Assembly: GCA_034670405.1 (NCBI GenBank)
Contig: JAXDDX010000035.1
Span: forward strand, 3,357,001-3,421,000
Reading direction: 5' to 3'
Length of the DNA stretch: 64,000 nt
Source of the DNA: Hoplostethus atlanticus
Taxonomy: Eukaryota > Chordata > Actinopteri > Trachichthyiformes > Trachichthyidae
In this document: positions 30,501 through 41,969 of the stretch, piece after piece
Position numbering within the stretch: the first letter of the stretch is position 1
Layout: every line of letters begins with the position of its first letter
Position numbers and translations under genes: made by a program
The notes under the pieces: model-generated
What the model was told of the DNA's origin: nothing
What the model saw: the letters and a program-made list of their open reading frames with translations, nothing else
The model's database searches: none

Positions 30501-33500
30501 CTGCAGACATATAACACCAATGCGCAGGTGGCAGACAGCGCAGGCACAGCCACAGCGTACCTCTGCGGGGTCAAGGCCAATGAGGGCACGGTGGGCGTGA
30601 GTGCGGCTGCTGTCCGATCCCAGTGCAACACCACAGAGGGCAACGAGGTCACCTCCATCCTCAAATGGGCTAAGGATGCAGGTAGAATGACTCTAAATAA
30701 TGTAACATGGAGCATTTGATACTTTTATTTGAATCAAAGTTATCCTTGGAATGATTTTGTAATGACATTCACTTGACCTGAAGAGATTGTATTTGATATA
30801 TTCTCATTAAGATGTTTAAACACCTTCAATACAGTAGTAGTGTTTTGATAGGAGGGTGAAATGAGGGCTATGGCTAGGTGACTCAGTAACCCAGTGAACA
30901 ATACCTACCTGCATCTATTTGGTCCTCCAGGGATGTACTAGTTTCTTCAAGAATTATCCTCCAAGGTATGTTATGTTATGGTGTTGTGCAATCATCTCAT
31001 GAACATATTGCATAAGGCAGTATTTTGTAGAGAATGGATAAAGGCACCACAGACAAGATGGAGACAAAGGCGTTACCAGGAATGAATATGATGGATCTGC
31101 TGTTGGTGGTGGTGGTGGCGGGGGATTCAGGGGTCAGAGATAATGAGAAATCCAATCATTCCTCAGGGGACATACCAGCCAGCTGTTGATCTCCTGCACT
31201 GAACCCTGCCCAAAAAGGAAACAGAAATAGTTACGCACCATCACCAGTTCAAGAAGAAAAACATTTTGTTCCTGCCAGTGATATGCACTTTGCTTGGTTG
31301 GGGGACGATTGCTCCTCTTTTGTAAGGAGTGCAAGATATTATACTTACTGTTAAAAGTATTATTCAGACAACTGCCTGCGTGTTTGTCAACTGTAGGTAA
31401 GTCAGTGGGAATAGTGACAACAACCCGTATCAACCATGCCACCCCCAGTGCTGCCTATGCCCACTGTGTGGACAGAGACTGGTACTCCGATAACGAGATG
31501 CCGCCTGAAGCACTGCAGGCAGGCTGCAAGGACATCGCCAGACAACTCTTTGAAAACATCCCCGACATTGATGTGAGTCAGAAGATTGATATTTTATTTT
31601 TTACAAGCTGTTGATGATTGTTTTGGTTCAATTTGAGTTGCTGCTCTGTCACACACAATGGATGTATTGATATCTATTGATCAATGAGCACAGTTGTGGC
31701 TAAGAGTCCTAATTTCCTTTCCGGATGTTCAGGTGATTATGGGTGGAGGGAGGAAGTATATGTTCCCCAAAAACATGTCGGACGTAGAGTACCCTGACAT
31801 GGCGAAGCACAGCGGCACCCGGAAAGACGGAAGAAACCTGGTGCAGGAGTGGATTGACAGAACGAAGGATAATGTGAATTTCTCCTCCTCCTCTTTCTCT
31901 GTGCTCTTCTCCTTCTGCTCCCTCTTTAATCTTCCCAATTACATTTACATATTTAGGAGTTCAAAGTGACTGTACTGCACCGTTTCATCAGTCACATTGG
32001 ATGTGCTGTGCTTTTTTTTTTTTGTCTTTTTCGAACTGAACAGAAAGGCTATTACGTGTGGAACAAGAAGGAGCTCTTATCAGTGAATCCTAACAACGTG
32101 GATTGCTTATTGGGTGAGTTGCCAGTCTCAGCTCCATTATGAACATCTCATTGAAGTGTAAATGAAGTGCTATATGTATATTGCATCTGCTGTAGGCTTA
32201 TTTCCTGGTCTTTCCTATTTCTATTTCAACCATGCTGCCCGTTATCCCAGGTCTCTTTGAACCTGGGGATATGCAGTATGACTTGGAGAGGACCGTTGAG
32301 ACTGATCCTTCACTGACAGAGATGGTGGAGGTGGCCATCAAGATCCTGAGGAAGAATCCCAGTGGGTTCTACCTGCTTGTAGAAGGTGAGTTTATTGCCT
32401 CATGGTCAGACTGGTGTTTGTTCTGTCAGTGTTGTTCATGTACAGAGCCCAGAAGGACATAACCCTGTCTAAGGGCCAATGGGTAGGGGCAGCAGGTTGG
32501 CCTATGGTTTAGCCAGAGGACCTTCCACCCCCATGTCAGCAAGCATATGTCCTGCTGAAGTGTCCTTGAGTAAGACACTGAGTGACCTGCCAACAAGACC
32601 CACCAACTCCTGTTCTGTACCTGGCATGTACAAGTACACATGCAGTACAGTCCCACAGCACATGCAATGCAATGATACGCCCAATTAATGATCATTTCAT
32701 TCAGATGTGATCTCAGTACTCCCACTCGATCAGCTGCCTCATACCCCTTTCACACCGGAGCGACGACCCAGGTTATTCCCGGGTCAGGGCGTTGGTGTGA
32801 ATGGGTCAACGTGGGTCATCAGACCCGGGTCCACGACCCTGCTCTCGACCCAGGAATAATCAGGCCAGAGAGACCTTCTCCCATCGGGTGACGTTGTATA
32901 GGATTGTGGGATTCTTTTTTTTAAATCGCCACTAAGAATTATAGTTTAACTCCACAAAGAACAGACATGACTAGAAGAACATTATTTTTATATATAAGTT
33001 TGATAGCATCCAGCAATAGTAGAGTGATGTGTCTCACTCAGATCGGCCCACTTGTGGTAAAAAGGATTTCCTGACTATGCTCAATAAAATACCACATTAA
33101 AGATGTGCCTCAACAACCGTGATGTTCTGTGGATTTTGATGTAGTTTTATTCCTGCAGTAATCAGGTTCAATTGGTAGATGTAGGATATAAAGCTGTAGG
33201 TACTAGCTCCAGACTGAAGAAAATTATCAATATCTTTTAAATCTACCAATAAATGATTTCATTTTGTGGTATGATTTTTACTCAACATCTTTATAACAAC
33301 TATCTAGATAAAATTCTGGACCATAATAACCCCAAATATACTGTATGTTGTTGGACTTCTACATCTAGAAGTAAAGGTCTAGAGTACAGTAAATGTAAAA
33401 CCCTTACCCTGTGCTGGTCTTATCAATGCATTATGATTGGAACAAATACTGATTTATGGACCCTGACCCGTTTGCCCCTCTGGCAGGAGGGCGTATTGAC

Positions 33501-35417
33501 CATGGGCACCACGAGGGCAAGGCCAAGCAGGCCCTGTATGAGGCCGTGGAGATGGACCGGGCTATTGGACGGGCAGATCTCATGACCGCCACCCATGATA
33601 CGCTGACTGTAGTTACTGCCGACCACTCTCATATGTTCAACTTTGGAGGCTACACACCCAGAGGAAACACGATTTTTGGTATGTAATGATGATGACGCAA
33701 TGACATATGTAGGGTGATGTACATATGGACGAGTTGCTGTGCAAAGTCACAGTCCAAGTGCACGTGCAGACCTGGGGCGGGAGATTGAAACGCCAAATTA
33801 GGAATATGATGAAATATTTTCTTTTTCTCCACTTTTTCAGGATATGCGCCCTACCGCCCGTACCACATGTTCATTTATGTTCCTATTGCTCACTGTGTTA
33901 GTGTTAGTCATTTTACTTTTAGGCCTATTTATCTATGCTTCCCAATATGGCCTCTTGCTTGCCCTCTTGACATTGTCATTGTTGAAGTTGTCTATCCTGT
34001 ACAATGACAAAAGGAAACACCCGTCCTTATTGTTGGTGGAGGCAAGCTAAGATCTGTGTGTTCAAATAGGAGTCACACACCCCAGTTTCTGTATTGAACT
34101 GTTCCAGTCCCTCCTGCACCCACCCCAACCCCTTACAAATGTACTAAGTAGACCAAATTGGCACTATAAGTAAGTGATCAGCTTAAGGTGAGTCGTTTAG
34201 CAACCATTTAGGTCGGCTGATTGGTCACAGTGTCTGTGGGTGTAATGTGATGTAGGAGAATAAGTGCAGAGTGTGTCCTCTTCCCTCACTTTCATCTAGC
34301 AAACTGCGGTTATAGCAACAGTCAGCCCACTGTTACACACAGGAAGAATGCAAGAATGCAAAGAACGCGATACTGGTAACAGTTTGTGTTTCCAGATACG
34401 GCCGCCGTCCATAGCAGTTAGCTAATGTTCCCATAAATTGTGAAATGGAGAGTAGTTTAGCAAATGTCAAGTCAGCAAGTATGCTAGCTTGACAGTTGCA
34501 AACCCTAGCGAAATGACAGACAACGCAGTCACAGCCAAAAAATAATAATTGAAAAAAGATAGCTAATGGCAGGAAGTTAAAGTTGGCGTTTTAAGCTACT
34601 AATGTTCCTGTATTTTCCTGTTGCTGTCAGCTAGCAATTCTAACATACAGAGTTGTAAAGCTTTCTAAATACTTAACAGTTTCTTTGCGAAAATTAAGAT
34701 AAAACAATAACACCAAGATAGTAAGCCTCAGGAACCTAACTGCTTACATAAATCACAGAAAACCTGAAATGTAAGTTCAGCTTCTCATAGGCACTAACCT
34801 CTTTGTATTTACAGACAAGTACAGACTAGTATATGACTACATTTTCAGACTTGTTTGACAAGGAATAAAGTTTAGTCTCTATCTGCAGGTCTGGCCCCCA
34901 TGATGAGTGATATGGACCAGAAGCCCTTCACCGCCATCTTATATGGGAACGGACCAGGTTTCAAAATGGTTAGCGGTGCCAGGGAGAATGTCTCTACTGT
35001 TGACTACCGTAAGTGAAATCATCCCACCGCCAACATGCTGTTATGTTTAGAGTATCTGTTGGTAAAAACAGCATCACAGTTAATGCATCGGGAGGTAATA
35101 GTAGGTGACAGCCGAGTCCTTACAAATTTGTTCTGTGTCGCTCCGTTTCAGAGGACGCCAACTATCAGGCCCAGGCAGCGGTACCTCTGCGGATGGAGAC
35201 TCACGGAGGCGAGGATGTGGCTGTGTTCTCTAAAGGTCCCATGGCTCACCTGCTACATGGGGTCCACGAGCAGAACTATATCCCCCATGTAATGGCATAT
35301 GCAGCCTGCCTCGGCCAGAACAGAGAGCACTGTTTCTCATCCAGTGGGACCGCCAGTTTAAGCCCCGCTCTGCCTAGCCTGGTAGCCATTCTCGCAGTCA
35401 GCCGGCTTCTGTGCTGA
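27536..35417 (+). CDS. alpl: Alkaline phosphatase, tissue-nonspecific (complete, 11 coding exons, 527 aa)
   Basis: GPI-anchored homodimeric zinc/magnesium ectoenzyme. It hydrolyses pyrophosphate and pyridoxal phosphate and promotes mineralisation. Coding exons: 27536-27608, 28226-28345, 29973-30088, 30507-30681, 31397-31572, 31733-31873, 32044-32113, 32251-32385, 33487-33678, 34889-35008, 35152-35417. Phases agree throughout, giving 1584 nt; human TNAP has 524 aa. Visible parts: signal peptide (about 1-17, [16 protein letters not shown]), metal-binding FLGDGMG motif split by an intron, catalytic Ser114 in [12 protein letters not shown], Ca/Zn region, DHGHHEG (340-346), TADHSH (379-384), crown/C-terminal [18 protein letters not shown], and a hydrophobic GPI-signal tail ending in LLC. 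Exon 2 carries 91 nt of 5' UTR after an acceptor at 27444. The donor after 31873 is weak (AAT then GTGAAT), but the joined protein reads KDNKGYYVW as in other fish. Intron 1 and the intron 33679-34888 are long. Confidence 0.96.
28657..29232 (-). mobile_element. LINE (L2/Rex-like) reverse-transcriptase fragment, antisense in alpl intron
   Basis: Translating the minus strand gives [51 protein letters not shown] and [18 protein letters not shown] across frameshifts. These are the conserved C-terminal end of a fish non-LTR retrotransposon polyprotein. The 3' end at 28657 carries a short TCTAA-type tandem tail. The copy is 5'-truncated and frameshifted, hence dead. Confidence 0.75.
32466..32680 (+). 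mobile_element. Probable SINE or LINE-tail fragment in alpl intron
   Basis: The stretch TGTCCTTGAGTAAGACACTG preceded by a TGGTTTAGCC-like segment is a motif I associate with dispersed fish retroposons. The ends are not defined. Confidence 0.35.
32738..32890. mobile_element. MITE-like GC-rich inverted-repeat fragment
   Basis: The block begins ACCCCTTTCACACCGGAGCG and contains repeated and inverted forms of CGACCCAGG and GACCCGGGT. The composition shift and palindromic content suggest a short nonautonomous DNA element. Borders and target duplication are unclear. Confidence 0.4.
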
Positions 35418-36025
35418 CCCCAACAACCCTCCCATACCATCCCTCCCCAATTCATCCTCTTAATACCCCCTCACACATTTTAACCAGTTATACATTTTTA
35501 TTTTTGTGTGTTTTTTTAATTTTTTTTAAATGTCTTTATTTTACTCTACACATCATGGGACCACTGTTAGGACACACAAGGACATCAGTTGTATAACATT
35601 TAGTCTTTTGAGAGAAACCTGTTGGAACCACCCCCCTGATATAAAGTCAATGTAATTTTTAAAAAATGTGTTAAAGGACTAGCTCCTTTTACAGGTCTGA
35701 TGAAAACCTGTTGTGTAATGTAATGTCAAGCCTTTAGGCTTGAATAGATAGATTTGTGTTGCAATATTTTAACTGTTCAGATAACAGAATCTACCTCATA
35801 ATCTTTCATCAGATCTCTCATGTAATCACAGTGTGTTCAGAATAACAAACGCTTTCATTTGAACAATACATTTTAGGCAACTGAATGTATAAAAGTGAAA
35901 AAGATTCAATGATGGCATGTATTTCTTGTCCTATATTATATACCCCCAAAATGCACTGAATGAAAAAAAAGAATCAAAGCCCACCCACTATCATTGTGTC
36001 TAAAAGCAGAAGTTGTGACATCTCC

Positions 36026-36031
36026 AATAAA
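36026..36031 (+). terminator. alpl: alpl polyadenylation signal
   Basis: AATAAA lies about 610 nt after the stop, followed by GT-rich sequence (GGAAGTTGTATTG). This predicts a 3' UTR of about 0.63 kb ending near 36050. Confidence 0.6.
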
Positions 36032-36059
36032 GGAAGTTGTATTGATTTTCTTATAACGA

Positions 36060-37300
36060 TTGTGGTCAAGTTCTCTGCATTTCTCTGAATTGACTTTCGA
36101 TCTCATTTCTCTAAATTGACGTTCACTTTTTTCACATTGGTGTAATAGTTACCATTGTGAGTAAAAGGTAAAATGTTACAGTTCTGCAGCTACATCATGC
36201 TTATCAAGATCACATTTCACCTTACAAAAGATTTTATTTTCATCGGGGTATTATTTTTGATAAAAATGTCTTGTTTTGAGTGTTAACCTCTGTAGGTGGA
36301 TAATATAGTCAAGTAAAATAGACCACTTCACAGAGCCCTTCTAATCAGGTTTGTCACAAAGAGCTTTACAGAGCAGCAAAGGATCCAAATGCAGATAAAA
36401 ACAAGACAAACACATCACAAGGTCAGTTCATGGCAACACAACAGAACAGTTGGAAAGCAGTATCAGCATTCACAAGGATCAGTGAAGTTCGCTCCTTTTG
36501 CCCTCTGCATCAAGTGCACTCTTAAAAAGGATGTGCCGTTTTCAACACATCCACGAGTCTCATTTGGGACAACGAATGTTTGTGTATTTTTTTTAACGTA
36601 TGTTAAAAACATCACATTTTCATGTTATTAACATATATTGCGTTGTGTGAAAAGTCACACAAATGTGTGTTGCCCCAAACTAGACACATCATCTGTTGCA
36701 GTACATATTTTTTAAGAGTGTACTGTATGTTGTACTTTTCCAGCTGCTCTGTTGTGGTTTGAGTGGAATGTGAATGGACTGAAGCCACCCGGTCCTTGGC
36801 ATCATGTAGTCGCTAGGAAAACAGAGGAGGACTCATGTTGGCTGAAGCATGAAAATGGTAGGTTTAGTTTAAATGGGTATGAAATGAAATCCCCCTGCTT
36901 TGACGGGAACATTCTCAATATCAGCACATATAGTGGCTGCTTGGAATCTCGTAGGGCCTCGGGGGCTTTCTCCCTCTATGTAAACTTGCTTGCTGATTAA
37001 GATTTGCACTTATTCTACTTGGCCGCGATAAGATAGGTATCTTTTCCCCATAATCCTGTTTAGAATTTAGTATTCTATTTTCAGAAATAGATGATAAGCA
37101 TCAAATTGTGTAACATGAATATTGCAAAAATGTATTTACAAACCCCAACTTCCACTCAGTCACAAATACTGTGACTTTCACATTTCCAAAATGATGAAAC
37201 CTTATATTTCCAAAATGATGAAACGAGTGATAAAACAAAGAAACGCATTGGTGGTGCTGTGGTGACGTCAACACGGACCGTGAGGAATCTGGATGTGAAT
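36060..37300. other. Intergenic sequence downstream of alpl
   Basis: AT-rich sequence. An open frame at 36752-37000 (82 aa) has no domain I recognise and no exon context, so I treat it as chance. Confidence 0.45.
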
Positions 37301-37309
37301 CTGGGTCCG

Positions 37310-37750
37310 AGGCCCCTGCAGCCGATTTACATGGTCACGGCTTTTCTCTGTCCTGGCCCCACAGTGGTGGAATGAACCCCCCACTGATGTCAGGACAGCA
37401 GAGTCGCTGCCCATCTTTCGCCGCAGGCTGAAAACCCACCTCTTCAAAAAATACTACCCTGACCCTTCCTCTTAGCACTTGCTTATTTGCTTTCACTTAT
37501 TTGTCTTAGCTCTTGTTTATTTTATTTACTTATTTGTCTCATTTGTTTAAATAAAAAGTAGGTAGCTAACTTATTGCACTTTTACCTTAGCACTGGTTCT
37601 GCTCTTAGATTCTTGTTGAGGAAGGAAATGCATTTACGATTTCTGGTGACTAGTAGTTCTCTTGCCTACCTATGTTGAATGCACTTCTTGTAAGTTGCTT
37701 TGGATAAAAACGTCTGCTAAATGCCTGTAATGTAATGTAATGTAATGTGT
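37310..37750 (+). mobile_element. LINE 3' fragment (L2-like) with TAATG tail
   Basis: One plus-strand frame reads SVLAPQWWNE and then TAESLPIFRRRLKTHLFKKY, the usual C-terminus of a fish non-LTR element. It is followed by the conserved 3' segment GCTTTGGATAAAAACGTCTG and a (TAATG)n tail at 37728-37746. It is 5'-truncated. Confidence 0.75.
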
Positions 37751-39650
37751 CTTGAATAGTACTTTAAACTGGTTGCTTTGTTGAAGGTTGCTATTTCAAT
37801 CCACCAGTTTGTCACAGGCAGCTTTGGCTCTTCCATAAAAAACAAACGACAAGGCAGGGAGTTAATAGAATAGACGCTGAATAGATGCTGAAGTCCTTCG
37901 TAACATTATTCATACCTCCTCCTCACAACCTTAACCTCGTCACCACCCTCATGTCTCAGCTGGAGACGAGTCACGTCTATAGAAGTGTCTGAGGTGGCTA
38001 CAACAGACATATCATTTTGTCAGGCAGCCATGGTCATTTAGTAAGCCCATATCATGAACCCATATGTAAGGCTGCATACCAAAAACACTATCATTTTCAT
38101 GTGTCCCACACCACATTCTGGTTCTATGTGTGAACTTGCCTTATTATTTATCCAGCCAAGTGTACACATGATGTCCACAATAACTGCAAAGTTGCAGCAT
38201 TTGTCTGTTAAGCTTTTTGTTGTTATTGTTTGCAAGAAACCACCTTTAGCTGAACTTACATACATGATATCAATAATCACTATATTAGACTCTATATTTC
38301 ATCAAGATCTAATCATTACATGTATTTAAAATATACAAGGAAAGCTCGTTTGAAAGTTCCTAGTCATCAATTGTTCATGAATACCTCAGCCAGGTATTGG
38401 AGCCAAGAAAGCTTTGGTGGGTGAGCCTGGACCACACACACACAGTTTTGGGATTCACATGAGTGAATTTGAGTGGGTATTGGGTAATTCTACTTATGAC
38501 CCATAGGAAAGCAAAATCCAAGAAGAGATCTCATCTATATCCCTTTTATGTCTCCTAGACACAAATGAGCTCTTTTTAAGACTAATTTTCTCAAATTCAA
38601 CTCAGGAGAACAACCACATAACAGCTCATGTTGATCTCACTCTGATCACAACAAGAGATCTCCAAACATCAAGAAGGGACCTCATTGCCCTCCACTGACA
38701 GAACTACGACTTCAAAACAGGTATGAGATACTGAGGAAACACAATCCAATGACCAACCCTAACACCAGCACTGCTATGCAGACAATTCGACCTACTGTGC
38801 ATATGAACAAGCCTACTGTTGCTAACTGCAAAGCTAATCCTGTGCAATCGATCCAGTCTACTCTTGTTAGCTGCAGAGCTAATGCTAGAGCTAACAGGCA
38901 GCCCTTTAACAGGAGAACGCAGCCTGCTGGTACTTAGAACAGTCAAAACATATGGCCTTTGGTGTGTTTACACCTGTACTTAGGCCGTGGTTACACCTGT
39001 CGTTTCAAGCGATCTCGGTAATCAGAATCTGCTAATCGGAACACACAAGTGCTGTGTCTACACTTGACAGTTAAATGCGAGCTCTTTGGCCAGTGTATAT
39101 GTGTTCGGATTTCCGGTTCCCGCTCAGTATTTAAATAACCATAACAACAATCCCTGAAAATGGTGCTGGGTGTGCTTGCTCAAGTAAAAATAGGTGCTAT
39201 GTAAGATCTCTGTCAAAATTCAGGAAAAATACCCATTATGGTGTTGTCCATCCAGTGTACTGGTTTCAAAGTACTGTTTTCAACACTATAGTCTCTATTA
39301 AGAAGGGAACAACATCCTTTTTAAATTGCACTGCAAAGAAACTACCATCATGTCTTTAGAAATTGAGAAATATTGATTAACATTGACACTTGCAAGAATA
39401 AGTTAAAATTTAAAATTTAGTTTATACAACTGAATTGTGTATACAATTCTTCTGCTACATCAGGGGTCTGTTCCAAGAAGCAGGTTCAGCAAACTCTGAG
39501 TCTAACCCTGCACTCTGAGTTGATTCATTCCGAGATGGCAAAGTCTGAGTTTTCGGTTCCAGAACGGCTGATTTGAGTTAGTTCAATCAACTTTGAGTAT
39601 GTTCACCTTGAGTTAAACGCGTGCGCGACGACAATAAAAAGCCATCATCA

Positions 39651-39925
39651 ATGGAGGTCCGATACTACGATTCACCATGGCAACCAGCAAGCAGAAGGGT
39701 CGTAAAGGAGAGGGAATTGGCGTGGGAGAGAATCGCTGCCCGAGTCAATGCGTACGTTTGAATGCATTAGTGTATTAATTTAACATTTAACCACACTTTC
39801 TTATAATATTACCTACATGTGAGAAAGTGGTGGAATAGTATTGGAAAAAAAATATTTTCATTTAGGTGCAATCCCACGGGCGCAAAGCGCACTTGGCAGC
39901 AGCTGAAAATGAAATATAAAAACAT
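39651..39925 (+). pseudogene. Harbinger Myb/SANT-like protein fragment, left arm
   Basis: Exon 1 runs from the ATG at 39651 to about 39756 and reads MEVRYYDSPWQPASRRVVKE then RELAWERIAARVNA. An intron ends at the AG at 39864-39865. Exon 2 reads CNPTGAKRTWQQLKMKYKNI, the tryptophan-rich Myb/SANT-like helix pair carried by the second gene of Harbinger transposons. The frame is cut by the SINE starting near 39922. The mirrored copy (about 41203-41471, minus) has lost one base after RYY and is frameshifted. Confidence 0.7.
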
Positions 39926-40066
39926 TACAACAGAGTCATTTAGCAAAACGCTTTTATCCAAAGCGAATTACAAAGGTGCTAGTTAATACTATGTGGGGAT
40001 CAAACCCACAACCCTCAGACTGAGAGTCTAATGCTCTACCAACTGAGCTATTTAGACCAGACATAC
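39922..40066 (-). mobile_element. tRNA-derived SINE in the left arm
   Basis: On the minus strand the unit begins with a tRNA-like head (AGCTCAGTTGGTAGAGCATT, then GGGTTTGATCCCCAC) and ends with the shared fish LINE/SINE 3' segment AAGCGTTTTGCTAAATGACT. The A and B boxes are recognisable. The acceptor stem does not pair, so it is not a functional tRNA. Confidence 0.75.
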
Positions 40067-40190
40067 TTCAAGTGGTGTACTTGGGGTGACAAATTAGAAA
40101 GGCAGATCTATAAATTAAATTACTGGAACATAAGTTAGAGGTGGGTGCATGGTCACAGGTGAAATGTGTTGTTGGAACAATATAAAAATA

Positions 40191-40433
40191 CTAACTGTTG
40201 CTTTTGTATTTGTAGGAAATAAAGAAGACCAAATGAAATGTGTCTTTATTTGACTGCTCGGGGTGGTGGTAGCTTAATCCGTGAACTGTAAACGGCATAT
40301 TATATCTCGGACAGCTCTTCCATCCTGGACATAGAACATCTAATCGGGGTCTCAAAATCCTCTCCCGACATAAGGCTATGCGAATTACTTCCGCTTGAAT
40401 ATCGGTCGGGTTACCGAGGAAAGGACACGCCAT
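40191..40433 (-). pseudogene. HARBI1-like transposase N-terminal stub, left arm
   Basis: The ATG is at 40433. About 60 codons read MACPFLGNPTDIQAEVIRIA then LCRERILRPRLDVLCPGWKS, typical of the start of fish Harbinger nucleases (MACP..., RERILRPR). The frame then runs into unrelated sequence, and the DDE catalytic domain is absent, so this copy cannot be active. Confidence 0.7.
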
Positions 40434-40702
40434 GTCCGACAGCTGCTTCAGGTTCAGCAGAGGGAGGAGACAGGGAGAAAGTCAGGGTTTGTTCAAGAAA
40501 ACCTGCTAGCGAGCAGGTTAGGTTCACAGAGTCAGTTACCATGGTAATTGACTCAGAGTTTGAGTTACCTCTCTTTCTGGAACGGAAAACCCAGAGTTTC
40601 CCTCATCTGTGAACCTAACCTGCTCGCTGGCAGGTTTTCTTGAACAAACCCTGAGTTTCTCCCTGTCTCCTCCCTCTGCTGAACCTGAAGCAGCTGTCGG
40701 AC

Positions 40703-41035
40703 ATGGCGTGTCCTTTCCTTGGTAACCCGATCGATATTCAAGCGGAAGTAATTCGCATAGCCTTATGTCGGGAGAGGATTTTGAGACCCCGATTAGATGT
40801 TCTATGTCCAGGATGGAAGAGCTGTCCGAGATATAATATGCCGTTTACACTTCACGGATTAAGCTACCACCACCCCGAGCAGTCAAATAAAGACACATTT
40901 CATTCTTTATTTCCTACAAATACAAAAGCAACAGTTAGTATTTTTATATTGTTCCAACAACACATTTCACCTGTGACCATGCACCCACCTCTAACTTATG
41001 TTCCAGGAATTACATTTCTAGATCTGCCTTTCTAA
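40703..41035 (+). pseudogene. HARBI1-like transposase N-terminal stub, right arm
   Basis: Mirror copy of the stub in the left arm, with the same MACPFLGNP start and RERILRPRLDVLCPGW block. The frame runs on to 110 codons, but the extra residues are noncoding Harbinger sequence. No DDE domain is present. Confidence 0.7.
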
Positions 41036-41062
41036 TTTGCTGCCCCAAGTACATCACTTGAA

Positions 41063-41203
41063 GTATGTCTGACCCAGACAGCTCAGTTGGTAGTGTGTTA
41101 GACTCTCAGTCTCAGGGTTGTGGGTTCAATCCCCACATAGTGTTAACTATCACCTTTATAAGTCGCTTTGGATAAAAGCGTCTGCTAAATGACTGTAATG
41201 TTT
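41063..41203 (+). mobile_element. tRNA-derived SINE in the right arm (mirror copy)
   Basis: It has the same SINE as the left arm at the symmetrical position and opposite orientation: GCTCAGTTGGTAGTGTGTTA, GGGTTCAATCCCCAC, and the terminal GCTTTGGATAAAAGCGTCTG. Sharing the same insertion site shows that the SINE entered before the arms were duplicated. Confidence 0.75.
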
Positions 41204-41969
41204 TTATATTTCATTTTCAGCTGCTGCCAAGTGCGCTTTGCGCCCGTGGGATCGCACCTAAATGAAAATATTTTTTTCCCAATACCATTCCACCACTTTC
41301 TCACATGTAGGTAATATTATAAGAAAGTGTGGTTAAATGTTAAATTAATACACTACTGCATTCAAACGTACGCATTGACTCGGGCAGCGATTCTCTCCCA
41401 CGCCAATTCCCTCTCCTTTACGACCCTTCTGCTTGCTGGTTGCCATGGTGAATGTAGTATCGGACCTCCATTGATGATGGCTTTTTATTGTCGTCGCGCA
41501 CGCGCTTAACTCAAGGTGAACATACTCAAAGTTGATTGAACTAACTCAAATCAGCCGTTCTGGAACCGAAAACTCAGACTTGGCCATCTCGGAATTAATC
41601 AACTCAGAGTGCAGGGTTAGACTCAGAGTTTGCTGAACCTGCTTCTTGGAACGGGCCCCAGGCCCTGCTATCGTTCTCGTCATCCATGGCTTTTCCTCCC
41701 GGTAAATTTGCGGCAGAACTGGAGGGAAATGGGCGTGATTTGATGACGTGTCCCCGCTGTATGCGTTTTGAGGTGCCTGATTGCGTCTAGACTATTCAGA
41801 GTTCCGAACACAAAGCGAGCTCGTCCACCTCGCGAGGTGGCCTGGCTGATCCGAACACAATGCGAGCACAAAGCGACCTCTGTGCGTCTACACCTGTCAC
41901 TTCATGCAGCCTGGCGTGATCGGATGACCGAGATCGCATTGAAAAGACAGGTGTAACCACGGCCTTAGA

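Larger units (their letters stand above)
39464..41658. mobile_element. Palindromic double Harbinger transposon, 2.2 kb
   Basis: Two inverted arms of about 1.07 kb are separated by a unique centre near 40531-40605. The outer ends are GGGTCTGTTCCAAGAAGCAG and its mirror CTGCTTCTTGGAACGGGCCC. CAG lies directly outside both ends (39461-39463 and 41659-41661), matching the CWG duplication known for zebrafish Harbinger elements. Each arm carries a Myb/SANT-like gene fragment reading inwards, a shared SINE and the N-terminal stub of a HARBI1-like transposase. Arms look about 95% identical by eye. Confidence 0.85.
38980..41968. mobile_element. Outer DNA transposon (TTA target duplication) hosting the palindromic Harbinger
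   Basis: The left terminus GGCCGTGGTTACACCTGTC starts at 38983. Its inverted copy GACAGGTGTAACCACGGCC ends at 41965, and similarity continues inward for about 40 bp to a shared CGATCTCGGT. TTA flanks both outer ends (38980-38982 and 41966-41968), as expected for a TWA-type duplication. Removing the inserted palindrome leaves an element of about 0.8 kb with no transposase, so it is nonautonomous. PIF/Harbinger membership is inferred from the 3-bp duplication. Confidence 0.65.

Noticed and set aside
33844..34050. Hydrophobic 68-codon open frame after a TTTTTCAG in alpl
   Set aside because: It lies inside the intron between exons that join in phase and match the family without it. The phase that would continue from the previous exon gives no alkaline phosphatase sequence.
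36752..37000. 82-codon frame downstream of alpl
   Set aside because: No homology recognised, no splice or promoter context. Kept only as intergenic sequence.
39992..40066. tRNA-like sequence with an apparent CTC anticodon
   Set aside because: The acceptor stem does not pair and the sequence continues into a retroposon tail. It is the head of a SINE, present again at 41066-41140.
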